NCBI GenBank assembly: GCA_020628935.1
Contig: JAHDEG010000005.1
Location: 143,817 to 207,816, forward strand
Source: Flavobacteriales bacterium
GTDB taxonomy: Bacteria; Bacteroidota; Bacteroidia; Flavobacteriales_G; JALEGO01
DNA: 64,000 nt
Direction: 5' to 3'
A program made the translations under genes and the position numbers. The number at the start of each line of letters is the position of its first letter. Position 1 is the first letter of the stretch. Under the pieces are notes generated by a model. It was given only the letters and a program-made list of their open reading frames with translations. It was not told the origin of the DNA and made no database searches. Shown here in pieces: positions 48,101 to 56,105 of this stretch.

Positions 48101-48639
48101 GTGAATTAGTCTTAACAGACTTCCTTTCATATAAGTTGTATCCAAAGGTTTGGGAGGAAGCATATAATCGGCACAAAAGGTTTGGTGATGTATCATTAAT
48201 TCCTACTAAAAACTTTTTTTACGGGATGGATTTAATGGAAGAAACCATTATTGAAATTGCACCAGGAAAAGCAATAATTGTTAAACTGCTATCGGTAGGT
48301 CCTGCCGATGCTGATGGTAATAGAACTGTTTTTTTTAAGGTTAACGGCCAAACAAGAAACGTTCAAATAAAGGATGAATCCTTAAACATTGAAGTTGTCG
48401 TTAACGAAAAAGTTGAGAGCGGAAATGCCAATCATGTTGGAGCCCCATTGCAAGGCTTACTTTCAAAGATTTTTGTCAAAAAAGGTGATGTTGTTAAAAA
48501 AAACCAGCCTCTGTTTGTTATTGAAGCTATGAAAATGGAAACAACAATTACTGCCAACTTTGCTAAAACAGTAGGTAGTATAACTTTAAAGGAAGGCTCA
48601 ATGGTAAATGCTGAAGATTTGGTTATAGAATTAGTGTAG
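45187..48639 (+). CDS. pyc: Pyruvate carboxylase
   Basis: A 1150-residue biotin enzyme that makes oxaloacetate from pyruvate, bicarbonate and ATP. The frame opens at 45163, but that lies in the promoter; ATG 45187 (MINIKKVLVANRGEIAIR) fits the family start. Order of domains: biotin carboxylase (1-455; ATP loop AASGGGGRGMR, EVNPRIQVEHTVTE), carboxyltransferase (about 530-810; DTTFRDAHQSLLATRMR with the metal/substrate Asp, KDMAGLL, HLHTHDTS), an allosteric linker, and the biotinyl domain with Lys1116 in EAMKMETT. The full single-chain form is typical. Anaplerosis of the TCA cycle or gluconeogenesis is its role. The biotin carboxylase at 67-1554 is a separate system. Confidence 0.96.
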   Translation: MINIKKVLVANRGEIAIRVFRACVELGIKTVGIYTFEDRYSQHRYKADESYQVGKDNDPLKPYLNIDEIISLAKSKDVDAIHPGYGFLSENPEFARKCKKNGIIFIGPSASVMESLGNKVEAKKIAVKMNVPIIESNKDLLSTSQDALNAANKIGYPVMLKAASGGGGRGMRVVRTDDQLEKQFNSAQREAENAFGDKTIFIEKYVENPKHIEVQIVADHYGNIVHLFERDCSVQRRFQKVVEIAPAFSIKNKTRKKLYEYAISITKAVNYNNVGTVEFLVDKEEKIYFIEVNPRIQVEHTVTEMVTGVDLIKSQLYIASGQRLSDHASIANQESITVNGFAMQCRITTEDPENNFTPDYGTITTYRPASGFGIRIDEGSLYQGVKISPFFDSLLVKMSSHSGSFDGTIRKMTRALKEIRIRGVKTNTQFVMNIINHELFKSGDIDVNFIENHPELFKLDQRLDRATKIVKYLGNVVVNGNPDVKQINPTKKLPNPSVPEFDKYVSYPKGTKDLLTELGPDKFSEWLGKEKKIHYTDTTFRDAHQSLLATRMRSYDMLKVAESFAKNHSNVFSMEVWGGATFDVCLRFLYENPWVRLAEIRKAVPNILLQMLIRGSNAVGYKSYPDNLIETFIEKSWDTGVDVFRIFDSLNWLQAMETSINAVRNKTGGLAEVALCYTGDILDPTKTKYTLKYYLDLAKNIESAGAHILAIKDMAGLLKPQAATELVTALKETVKIPVHLHTHDTSSLQSATYLKAIEAGVDVVDVALGGLSGLTSQPNFNAIVEMMKFNERENKFDGRKLNKYSSYWEDVREYYYPFESGLKASTAEVFEHEIPGGQYSNLRPQAQALGLGDKFEKIKQTYAEVNKLFGDLVKVTPSSKVVGDMAQFMVSNDYTVQDILEKGDTISFPESIQAFFMGDLGQPVGGFPKNLQKIILKDRKPYTDRPNRHLEPINFDVEFACFVKEFQKGFDRELVLTDFLSYKLYPKVWEEAYNRHKRFGDVSLIPTKNFFYGMDLMEETIIEIAPGKAIIVKLLSVGPADADGNRTVFFKVNGQTRNVQIKDESLNIEVVVNEKVESGNANHVGAPLQGLLSKIFVKKGDVVKKNQPLFVIEAMKMETTITANFAKTVGSITLKEGSMVNAEDLVIELV

Positions 48640-48698
48640 TTACAGTTAATTTATTGATCAATAACAAAGCATTATTTAAACTTAGAAAACGTAAAAAA

Positions 48699-50408
48699 AT
48701 GAAATACAAAATATCGTATCAAAATCCGCAAAAGCATCTCATTGATATTGAGTTAACAATAGATGATTTATCCTCCCCCAAAACAATAATTAATTTACCC
48801 TCATGGAGACCTGGTAGATACGAATTAGCCAATTTTGCAAAAAACATTGTAAAATTTTCGGTTTCAAATAATAACAATGAGATACTTAATTATCAAAAGC
48901 TAACAAAAGATAGTTGGGAAATTGAAAATGGTTCAGCAGAATCAATAACTATTAAGTATTCTTATTATGCCAATCAACTAAATGCAGGTGCAACTTTTTT
49001 AGATGAAAATCAGCTCTATATTAACCCTGTTAACTGTTTTATTTATCATTCCGAAAGCATCGCAAAAGATCATGTAGTTGATTTAGTAATTCCGGCTGAT
49101 TATAAAATTGCAACATCTTTATCTAGAACAGGGCATAAGATGACCGCCAAAAATTTTGATGAACTAGCAGATTCACCATTTATAGCTTCTTCTGGCTTAA
49201 AACACCATTCCTTTAGCCAAAATGGAGCTAAATTTCATTTGTGGTTTATGGGAGAGTGTAAACCTGACTTTGAAAAACTTGAGAAAACTTTCAAGCCATT
49301 TATTGAAGTTCAGTTTAATATGATGAAAGGTTTTCCGTTCAAAGAATATCATTTCATGTATCAAATTATGCCTTACTTTTTTTATCATGGAGTTGAGCAT
49401 TTAGAATCTACAGTTTGTGCATTGGGCCCGTCATATGAAATAATGGAAGACAAAATGTATGATGAGTTAATGGGGGTAAGTTCCCATGAGTTATTTCACA
49501 GCTGGAATATAAAATCGATTCGACCGACTGAAATGATGCCTTATGATTTTTCTAAAGAAAATTATTCGAAGCTGGGTTATGTTGCTGAGGGAGTTACAAC
49601 TTACTACGGGGATTTGTTTCTTTACAGATCTAAATTTTTTAATGATACTCAATATTTTGCACTGCTTTCAAAGTCTGTGAATAAATATATATCTAATGAA
49701 GGAAGAAATAATATGTCAGTTTCCGAAGCTTCATTTGATACCTGGTTAGATGGGTATGAGAAGGGGGTCCCTAACAGAAAAGTTTCTATTTATAATGAAG
49801 GAAGTATGATCGCTTTTATACTAGATCAACTTATTAGGGAAGGATCATCAAACAAGTATTCTTTAGATGATGTAATGCTAGACTTGTATGAAAATTTTGG
49901 AAAGACTAAAAAAGGGTATTCAGAGTCTGACTATAAAAAGCTAGCCGAAAAGTATGGAAACAGATCTTTTACTGATTTTTTTGAAGATTATGTTTGGGGG
50001 ACAAAAAACTTATTGCCTTCATTTGAATATTCTTTAAGTTATTTCGGCCTTAAACTTGATCTTAAAGCATCTGAGTTTGCTCATCAAAGCATTATTGGAA
50101 TTAAAGTGAACAAAAACTTAGAGGTAACTGATATTTCACCTAACTCTGCTGCTGAAACTGCCGGTATTACATTTGAAGATAAAATACTGTCTATTAATAG
50201 ATATGAAGTACAATTACTAGAGGTGTTAGATAAATGGTTAAATTATTTTTCAGGTGATGTAGTTACACTTCATGTATTAAGGAAAGGTATAGCAACAGAA
50301 TTAAGTCCAATTAATATAGGCGAAGAATTATTGAATGGATTTAAATCTGCAACAATTACTCTTAATCAAAAAAATGAAAACTATACTTACTGGTCTGGTA
50401 TTGAGTGA
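48699..50408 (+). CDS. M61 family (glycyl aminopeptidase-like) metallopeptidase with PDZ domain
   Basis: The frame opens at 48654 with a basic stretch (MINNKALFKLRKRKK); ATG 48699 (MKYKISYQNPQKHLIDIE) matches the family start and gives 569 residues. An N-terminal beta domain (1-170) is followed by the zinc site HELFH (263-267) in a catalytic domain with GVAEGVTTYYGDLFLYR-type Glu ligand region (core YVAEGVTTYYGD). A C-terminal PDZ domain (about 460-545; DISPNSAAETAGI, DKILSINRYEV) likely binds substrate ends. No signal peptide is visible, so it is probably cytoplasmic. It starts 59 bp after pyc and may share its transcript. Confidence 0.88.
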   Translation: MKYKISYQNPQKHLIDIELTIDDLSSPKTIINLPSWRPGRYELANFAKNIVKFSVSNNNNEILNYQKLTKDSWEIENGSAESITIKYSYYANQLNAGATFLDENQLYINPVNCFIYHSESIAKDHVVDLVIPADYKIATSLSRTGHKMTAKNFDELADSPFIASSGLKHHSFSQNGAKFHLWFMGECKPDFEKLEKTFKPFIEVQFNMMKGFPFKEYHFMYQIMPYFFYHGVEHLESTVCALGPSYEIMEDKMYDELMGVSSHELFHSWNIKSIRPTEMMPYDFSKENYSKLGYVAEGVTTYYGDLFLYRSKFFNDTQYFALLSKSVNKYISNEGRNNMSVSEASFDTWLDGYEKGVPNRKVSIYNEGSMIAFILDQLIREGSSNKYSLDDVMLDLYENFGKTKKGYSESDYKKLAEKYGNRSFTDFFEDYVWGTKNLLPSFEYSLSYFGLKLDLKASEFAHQSIIGIKVNKNLEVTDISPNSAAETAGITFEDKILSINRYEVQLLEVLDKWLNYFSGDVVTLHVLRKGIATELSPINIGEELLNGFKSATITLNQKNENYTYWSGIE

Positions 50409-50524
50409 TTTACATATTACCTCTAATTTTTTGTTTAATTTTTTGTGAAAAAAGCTTAACAAAATTGTTTTCTGAGCCACTTTTTTGTAATATTGTTTAA
50501 CGAACAACTTAAAAAGTTAAACAA

Positions 50525-51031
50525 ATGACGGCAATAGAATTTAACAAAAGCTTGACTGACTTAAAACAAGTTATGCATTACTTTGCCTTAAGCTTAACCA
50601 GAAATAGTGCTGAGGCTGAGGATTTGACTCAAGAGACTTGTCTGAAGGCTTTAAAGTACAAAAAACAATTTAGGGCTAATACCAATTTCAAAGCTTGGTT
50701 ATTAACCATAATGAAGAATACTTTTATTAATCAATATAATCGTAAAGTTAGACATAGAGCATTGGTAGACTCTTCTGAGACTAACGAAGCTTTAATTGTA
50801 AATAAAGTAGATCACTTTGCATCACCTGAAAAGCATTATTATTATGATGAAATTAAACAAGGAATAAGTGATTTAAAAGATGATTATGGAGTTCCATTCC
50901 AGATGCATTTAGATGGATACAAATACAAAGAAATTGCAGAAGAACTTGATATACCAATTGGTACAGTTAAAAGTAGAATATATCTTGCAAAACAAATTTT
51001 AATAGATAAATTTAAAGATCACAGAAATTAA
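50525..51031 (+). CDS. ECF-type RNA polymerase sigma factor
   Basis: A 168-residue group IV sigma factor. Region 2 lies at about 10-75 (ALSLTRNSAEAEDLTQETCLKAL, with the -10-recognition helix FKAWLLTIMKNTFINQY), and region 4 is a helix-turn-helix at 110-165 (YKEIAEELDIPIGTVKSRIYLAKQIL). No anti-sigma gene is next to it. Its stop is 2 bases before the start of the photolyase gene, so it is produced together with a light-dependent DNA-repair enzyme. A near-consensus -7 motif (TAATATTG, about 50491-50498) lies upstream. Direct control of the photolyase by this factor is plausible but not shown. Confidence 0.9.
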   Translation: MTAIEFNKSLTDLKQVMHYFALSLTRNSAEAEDLTQETCLKALKYKKQFRANTNFKAWLLTIMKNTFINQYNRKVRHRALVDSSETNEALIVNKVDHFASPEKHYYYDEIKQGISDLKDDYGVPFQMHLDGYKYKEIAEELDIPIGTVKSRIYLAKQILIDKFKDHRN

Positions 51032-51033
51032 TT

Positions 51034-52350
51034 ATGGATAATACCAAAAAAGCTTTTTTTTGGTTTAGAAGAGACCTCAGATTAGATGATAATCGAGGTC
51101 TTTTTTTTGCTTTAAAAAGCCAACAAAACGTTCAGCCCATTTTCATTTTTGATAAAAATATTCTTGATAAGCTTTCAAACAAGAAAGATAAACGTGTTAA
51201 GTTTATTTATGAACAAGTTTCTGAATTAAAAAAAGAACTTAATAAACTTGGTTCAGATTTACAGGTGTATTATGGAAACCCAGAAACAGTGTTTAAAGAT
51301 GAAATTAAATCTATTTCTGCTGTATATTCCAATAAAGACTATGAACCATACGCTTTAAAAAGAGATAAGCAAATTCAAGTGTTATGTTCTCAAAATGACA
51401 TAATTTTTAAGCAATTTAAGGATCAGGTAATATTTGAAGAAAATGATATTCTAAAAAAAGATGGAAAACCATATACTGTTTATACTCCTTACAAAAATAA
51501 ATGGTTAGAGAAATTAACTGATCAAGACTTGGTGAATTATGATGTGATAACTCTAAAAAATAGTCTTAATAAAACAGGGAAAACAAGTAAGTTACTTAAG
51601 CTCTCAGAAATGGGTTTTGAGGATGTCAGCTATATAGCTCCTCAGAAAAAAATCAGTAAAGAATTATTGCTATCATATGCCGATAAACGTGATATTCCCT
51701 CATTGCCGGCAACAAGTAAATTAGGTATTCACCTTCGATTTGGTACAGTGTCTGTGAGGCAGTTAGCTAAAAAGGCTAAGGGTACGAGTGCGGTTTGGCT
51801 AAGCGAATTAATATGGAGAGAATTTTTTATGGCAATCTTATTTCATTTTCCCAAGGTTGTAAATAAGGCCTTTAAACCAGCTTATGATCATATTGAGTGG
51901 ATTAATAATGAAGATCATTTTAAAGCTTGGTGTGAGGGTAATACGGGTTACCCAATAGTAGATGCAGGCATGAGAGAATTAAACGAAACAGGCTTTATGC
52001 ATAACCGAGTAAGAATGGTTGCAGCTAGTTTTTTAACAAAACATCTACTTACTGATTGGCGATGGGGGGAAGCTTATTTTGCCGAAAAGTTATTAGATTA
52101 TGATTTGTCAGCAAACGTAGGTAATTGGCAATGGGCAGCTGGCTCAGGTTGTGATGCTTCTCCTTACTTTAGGGTGTTTAATCCAGAATTACAAACTAAA
52201 AAGTTTGATCCTAACTTGTTGTATGTTAAAAAATGGGTCCCTGAATTTGAAGACCCATTTACATATGTTAAGCCAATAGTAGAGCATTCATTTGCTCGTG
52301 ATAGAGCCATCAAAACCTACAAAAAGGGATTAGCTGAAGCAAGAAGTTAG
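51034..52350 (+). CDS. Deoxyribodipyrimidine photo-lyase (cryptochrome/photolyase family)
   Basis: A 438-residue flavoprotein that reverses UV-made pyrimidine dimers in blue light. The N-terminal alpha/beta antenna domain starts FFWFRRDLRLDDNRGLF (8-24). The FAD domain has LSELIWREFFMAI near 250-262, GNTGYPIVDAGMRELNETGFMHNRVRM (305-331; core GYPIVDAGMREL), DLSANVGNWQWAAGSGCDASPYFRVFNP (core NVGNWQWAAGSG) with the tryptophans of the electron chain, and the end is standard. It is the second gene of a two-gene unit with the ECF sigma factor. It is class I by length and motifs. Confidence 0.92.
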   Translation: MDNTKKAFFWFRRDLRLDDNRGLFFALKSQQNVQPIFIFDKNILDKLSNKKDKRVKFIYEQVSELKKELNKLGSDLQVYYGNPETVFKDEIKSISAVYSNKDYEPYALKRDKQIQVLCSQNDIIFKQFKDQVIFEENDILKKDGKPYTVYTPYKNKWLEKLTDQDLVNYDVITLKNSLNKTGKTSKLLKLSEMGFEDVSYIAPQKKISKELLLSYADKRDIPSLPATSKLGIHLRFGTVSVRQLAKKAKGTSAVWLSELIWREFFMAILFHFPKVVNKAFKPAYDHIEWINNEDHFKAWCEGNTGYPIVDAGMRELNETGFMHNRVRMVAASFLTKHLLTDWRWGEAYFAEKLLDYDLSANVGNWQWAAGSGCDASPYFRVFNPELQTKKFDPNLLYVKKWVPEFEDPFTYVKPIVEHSFARDRAIKTYKKGLAEARS

Positions 52351-52402
52351 GTCATTAGTTAATGAATATCTCATTTTAAAATAGAACAATTTTAATTGTA
52401 AC

Positions 52403-53143
52403 ATGAAGAAAATTTTAAAGATTATTGGTGGAGTAGTAGCCTCGTTAATATTAATTGTAGTAATAGTTGGTTTATTTATTCATGAACCTGAGCCGATTGG
52501 AGAGCCGTCACAAGAAGCCGAACGTTTAACTGATAAAATGTTTACTGCAATAAATAAATCCGCTTGGGATACCACTAAAGTTATTAGTTGGAGTTTTGCT
52601 GGTGTACATGATTTTATTTGGGATAAAAAGAGTCATTTGGTGCAGGTAAAATGGAGTAATAAAAAGGTGCTGCTTAATGTTAACAATATTACTGGTGTTG
52701 CATTTGAGAATGAAGTTAAAGTTGACGATGCCAATGATCTTGTAAAAACCGCTTGGGATTATTTTAATAACGATAGTTTTTGGCTTAATGCTCCAGCAAA
52801 AGCTAGAGACAACGGTACAATTAGAAGTGTAGTTGAGCTTAATGATGGAAGAAAAGGATTGAAAGTACAATATACCTCAGGGGGTACAACTCCAGGAGAC
52901 TCTTATGTTTGGATATTAAATGAAGCAGGTTTACCCACAAGTTATAAAATGTGGGTTAGTATTATTCCTGTAGGAGGATTAGAATTTAGTTGGTCGGATT
53001 ATTTTACTTTATATTCTGGGGCGAAAATATCTCAATTGCACAGTAGCAAAGTTTTTGATTTAAAAATAACTGATATTAAGGCAGGTAATAGTTTTGGTGA
53101 TATAGGAATAAAATCAGATCCATTTAAGACAAAAAGATTTTAG
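52403..53143 (+). CDS. Conserved hypothetical protein with N-terminal membrane anchor
   Basis: A 246-residue protein with one N-terminal hydrophobic segment (IIGGVVASLILIVVIVGLFI, residues 7-26) that should anchor it in the inner membrane, the rest outside. The mature domain is rich in Trp (WSFAGVHDFIWDKKSHLVQVKW, core HDFIWDKKSH) and ends in beta strands, which resembles a LolA-like or lipid-binding fold, but I cannot assign a family with certainty. It is separated from the photolyase by 52 bp and is the last intact chromosomal gene before the island. Its stop lies 1 bp from the end of the broken convergent gene. Confidence 0.62.
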   Translation: MKKILKIIGGVVASLILIVVIVGLFIHEPEPIGEPSQEAERLTDKMFTAINKSAWDTTKVISWSFAGVHDFIWDKKSHLVQVKWSNKKVLLNVNNITGVAFENEVKVDDANDLVKTAWDYFNNDSFWLNAPAKARDNGTIRSVVELNDGRKGLKVQYTSGGTTPGDSYVWILNEAGLPTSYKMWVSIIPVGGLEFSWSDYFTLYSGAKISQLHSSKVFDLKITDIKAGNSFGDIGIKSDPFKTKRF

Positions 53144-53144
53144 G

Positions 53145-53690
53145 TTATTTCTTAGTCTGTTTTATTTTTTTGAGTAGCCTATCAGCTAGGTTTTTTACAT
53201 AAAGTTTATCTAGTTGTATATAAATCAAATCAATAGTTTCTTTGAGTTCGTTACCAAGCTCAGGTATTTGATCAAAAACTGTAATTAAAAATTCAATTCC
53301 TCAGGCTCTATTATAGGAGACTTTACTTTGTTTACTGATGTGAAAAACGCAAACATCGATGATGTTTGCGTTTTCGCTCAGGTCAATGTTGTTGATGGAT
53401 AAAGCCTTAAAATATACTCCAGCAATATTATCAGGAGTTTTCAAATTTAAATTCTTGCAAATACTTTTGATAATTTCTTCGGAAAGCCAATACGATCTTT
53501 TTCTACTGCACTCTAAAATAACCCAAGCAGCTCTAAAAGATTGAGCTCCTAAATTCATAAACGAGATTTCCACTAAACGCTTAATTACAACATCATTGTG
53601 AGCAATGGAATGAGCAAGCTTTTTTGTTCTTTTATCCTTAACAGAGCTTAGGTAATCGATTAAAAATTCTGTCGAATAATTATCCTTCAT
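53145..53690 (-). pseudogene. HEAT-like repeat protein interrupted by one in-frame TGA
   Basis: The first 129 codons (MKDNYSTEFLIDYLSS..., with FRAAWVILECSRKR and LSEEIIKSICKNL) fit a short helical-repeat protein family of Bacteroidota, sometimes mislabelled adenylosuccinate lyase, usually about 180-190 residues as I recall. A TGA at 53301-53303 stops the frame after YNRA. The same frame then continues without shift for 51 more sensible codons (GIEFLITVFDQIPELGNELK, ending LLKKIKQTKK) to a TAA at 53145-53147. One base change, from TGG or CGA, would give a full-length 181-residue protein. So it is either a fresh nonsense mutation, a sequencing error, or readthrough. It is the chromosomal gene nearest the tRNA-based attachment site. 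Confidence 0.72.
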
Positions 53691-53783
53691 GTTTAAAATT
53701 AGGGAATAATATAATAACGTTAAATTTTATAATCGAAATACAAATCGGAAATTAACAGAAAGTACACTAATTAATGAAAATAG

Positions 53784-53828
53784 TCGGGATGAGAGGATTC
53801 GAACCTCCGATCTCGCGCCCCCCAGACG
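53784..53828 (-). other. 3' fragment of tRNA-Pro(GGG): attachment site (attL) of the integrated element
   Basis: On the minus strand the 45 bases correspond to tRNA positions 29-73: half of the anticodon stem, loop CTGGGGG with anticodon GGG, variable loop AGATC, T-arm GGAGG-TTCGAAT-CCTCT, and the acceptor strand CATCCCG plus discriminator A. Position 28 onward does not pair, and no D-arm or 5' acceptor strand follows. Tyrosine integrases often recombine in the anticodon loop and leave such a 3' copy at one end while the other end carries the rebuilt tRNA. An intact tRNA-Pro is expected at the right end of the element, outside the window. Confidence 0.82.
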
Positions 53829-53944
53829 TGTTATCTTGAATTTTCTAAAAAACTCAAACAGGCTCTAAAGGTGCTATGAATAAAGGCTTGCAAGAGATCG
53901 TTGATTTTTTAGAGTTCATGAAAAACTGTTAAAAAACGCGTTTT

Positions 53945-53966
53945 ACTAGCAAATTACTAGCAAATT
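53945..53966. repeat. Tandem 11-bp direct repeat, possible integrase arm site
   Basis: ACTAGCAAATT occurs twice back to back between the attachment fragment and the integrase start. Short direct repeats at this distance from the core are typical arm-binding sites of tyrosine integrases, which need an arm-binding domain like the one this integrase has. Sequence evidence is the repeat itself; the role is inferred. Confidence 0.5.
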
Positions 53967-54012
53967 TTCATGTCAATCGGATTTTAAAAATGAAATTTGT
54001 AAAGGTATTTTT

Positions 54013-55269
54013 ATGGCAACAATTAGAGTAAGATTAGACACAAGAAGGCAAAAAACGGATGGTACATATCCAATGAAGATGCGCATCATTCATCATGGTG
54101 TTTCTGCTGATATTCCATTAGGACTTTCTGTTGAGAAAAGTGAATGGAATACAACTAAAGAAGAATTGAATTCTACTTATCCCAATTCAAGAAGATATAA
54201 TGCAAGGCTATTTGAAAAGAAGGTCATTGCCAATAGGGTTATTATTGATTTTGAGAATGATTTGATGCGGCTTTCTGTTACGGACTTGAAATTAAAGATA
54301 GAGAAGGAAATTTTTAGAACTACTGAAGAACGTAATGAAAGAGATAAAGGCCCAAAGCTGGTAGAATACTATAACAAAATTGTTAAGGATTTTCAGAGCA
54401 ACGGAAAGCATGGCACTGCCGATCAATATGCAGGAGACCTGTATGCTATAAAGAAATACCTTAAAGAAATAAGAAAGAACGATATCTACATGAAGAGCAT
54501 CGACAAGGCATTCCTTGAGAAATTTAGACAGAGTTGTTTTAAAAGGGGTGTCAAAAATGGAGTCGTGCGTTACCTTAAAACCCTAAGAGCTGTTTTTAAT
54601 AAAGCAATTGCAGACATTGATACGAATTTAACGAGTGAGGATTATCCCTTCAATGGATTTGAGATAAAGAGAGTGGTGAAAACCAAGAAAAGAGCTGTAA
54701 GTAAAGATGTGATAACAACCTTTAGAAATCTGGAGTTGGAGAAAGAGAGTTTTGATTGGCACGTTCGTAATTTTTTCCTATTTCTGTATAATTCACGGGG
54801 AATGCAACTAGTAGACATGGCTCATTTAAGACCAATGGACTTTGATGGCGAGCGTTTCAAATATCTTAGAAGAAAGACTAAAAAGGAATATTGGATCAAG
54901 TTAACCGCAGAGTCTAAACAAATTCTTGAATATTATTTAGATGAAAAAGCTGAATCCACTGATTATATCTTTCCAATCATCCCGAAGTCAGTAAGAGGTA
55001 ATGCAGAGTTAGAGTTTAAAGCCTATACCAATTATAGGAAAAGGATGAATAACGCAGCCAATGAAATGGGTAAGCTTTGTGGTGTCAATAAAAGTTTTAC
55101 TACCTATGTTATGCGGCATGCTTGGGCCACTCAAGCGTTGAGTCTAGGAGTTGATGTTGTGAAGATTAAAGATGGTCTGGGGCATGAAAGTTTGGAAACA
55201 ACTCAACGCTATTTAGAGGAATTTGATGATGCTGTAATTGATGACTTGAATGACATGATTACGGCATAA
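54013..55269 (+). CDS. Tyrosine recombinase (island integrase)
   Basis: A 418-residue site-specific recombinase. Residues 1-100 are the arm-type DNA-binding domain (ATIRVRLDTRRQKTDGTYPM), residues 105-205 the SAM-like core-binding domain, and 230-410 the catalytic domain. Catalytic residues visible: Arg262 (NSRGMQL), Arg368 in YVMRHAWAT, the conserved His in GLGHESLETT, and the nucleophile Tyr in TQRYLEEF. In place of the His of the HxxR box is Tyr, as often in Bacteroidota enzymes. The gene reads into the element from the tRNA fragment. It ends 22 bp from the stop of the convergent unknown gene. Confidence 0.92.
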   Translation: MATIRVRLDTRRQKTDGTYPMKMRIIHHGVSADIPLGLSVEKSEWNTTKEELNSTYPNSRRYNARLFEKKVIANRVIIDFENDLMRLSVTDLKLKIEKEIFRTTEERNERDKGPKLVEYYNKIVKDFQSNGKHGTADQYAGDLYAIKKYLKEIRKNDIYMKSIDKAFLEKFRQSCFKRGVKNGVVRYLKTLRAVFNKAIADIDTNLTSEDYPFNGFEIKRVVKTKKRAVSKDVITTFRNLELEKESFDWHVRNFFLFLYNSRGMQLVDMAHLRPMDFDGERFKYLRRKTKKEYWIKLTAESKQILEYYLDEKAESTDYIFPIIPKSVRGNAELEFKAYTNYRKRMNNAANEMGKLCGVNKSFTTYVMRHAWATQALSLGVDVVKIKDGLGHESLETTQRYLEEFDDAVIDDLNDMITA

Positions 55270-55290
55270 TTTCTTCTGGAATTTAAGAAA

Positions 55291-56088
55291 CTACACTACT
55301 ACATTACTACAGATTTCGGATTTGTGTTTATTGTTCAAATACTCATCCTCACATTCAATTAATGGATCAATCCAATCTGCTTTCTTATTTGCCCATTCAA
55401 TCCATTCCAATAATTCAGGATTATTGGGCTCATCCTCGAATTCAATTCGTTTTAGAATGAATGCTCGGATTTCATTGGCCATTCTCAGTTTTGTGGAGCT
55501 TTCCAATAAATCTGAAAATGCTGTAAACTCTTGTCTTACCCTTTCCTTCTTAGCTTCTCTCGCTTCCTTTTCAATTCTTTGTTTTTCCCAGCCTTCTTCA
55601 AGTTTAATTTGATATAGCCTTAAGTATTCAATTCTGTCAACTAGGTAATTGAAAACAAGATCCATTTTCTCTTCTAAAGGCTTAAAAGGAGTATCTACAT
55701 ATTCCCTTGTGTCCCAATTGGACTTGGCTCTGATACATAAGTTACCTGAGGGTATTAACTTAGTAGAATCGTACGAAACACTTTCATCTTTGACTCTCTT
55801 TTGCCTTTCAATTAAAGCGAGCTCGATGGATTGGTCATGTTTCCAAATAGACATTGTATGCTCACTCTTGATTTCAAAACCTTCTTTTTCAATTACTTTC
55901 AGCAACGCATCCATAATTCGAAGAGCTCTAGGAATTAATTCTGGGCTAACATAAATATGAGCGCAACCATTGCCTGAGCTTACTAATGGATTCCATCTGT
56001 TTACCTTTATCTTTCTGGTATCAAAGGAAACCTTAGCCGATTGGACAAGAGGATGGGGAGAAGAAAGTCTTTTGGGTACTTTTATCAT
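55291..56088 (-). CDS. Unknown protein resembling the C-terminal half of a large HTH protein family
   Basis: A 265-residue basic protein with KVPKRLSSPHPLVQSAK at the start, SPELIPRALRIMDALLKVIEKEGFEI in the middle (core RALRIMDALLKV), a long charged helix (about 165-200, EKQRIEKEAREAKKERVRQ), and LLEWIEWANKKADWIDPL near the end. From memory these match the second half of a widespread family whose first half is a HTH followed by a VPPRGYWA motif; that first half is absent here, and the 90 bp upstream do not encode it. So it is either a shortened family member or a truncation that still has a start. It follows hsdR on the same strand, after a long inverted repeat. Role unknown; defence-related by position only. 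Confidence 0.55.
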   Translation of the reverse strand: MIKVPKRLSSPHPLVQSAKVSFDTRKIKVNRWNPLVSSGNGCAHIYVSPELIPRALRIMDALLKVIEKEGFEIKSEHTMSIWKHDQSIELALIERQKRVKDESVSYDSTKLIPSGNLCIRAKSNWDTREYVDTPFKPLEEKMDLVFNYLVDRIEYLRLYQIKLEEGWEKQRIEKEAREAKKERVRQEFTAFSDLLESSTKLRMANEIRAFILKRIEFEDEPNNPELLEWIEWANKKADWIDPLIECEDEYLNNKHKSEICSNVVV

Positions 56089-56105
56089 GCTAAAAACATC
56101 GAATT

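Noticed and set aside
53784-53860. Complete tRNA gene
   Set aside because: Only positions 29-73 are present; no D-arm or 5' acceptor strand can be found in the following bases.
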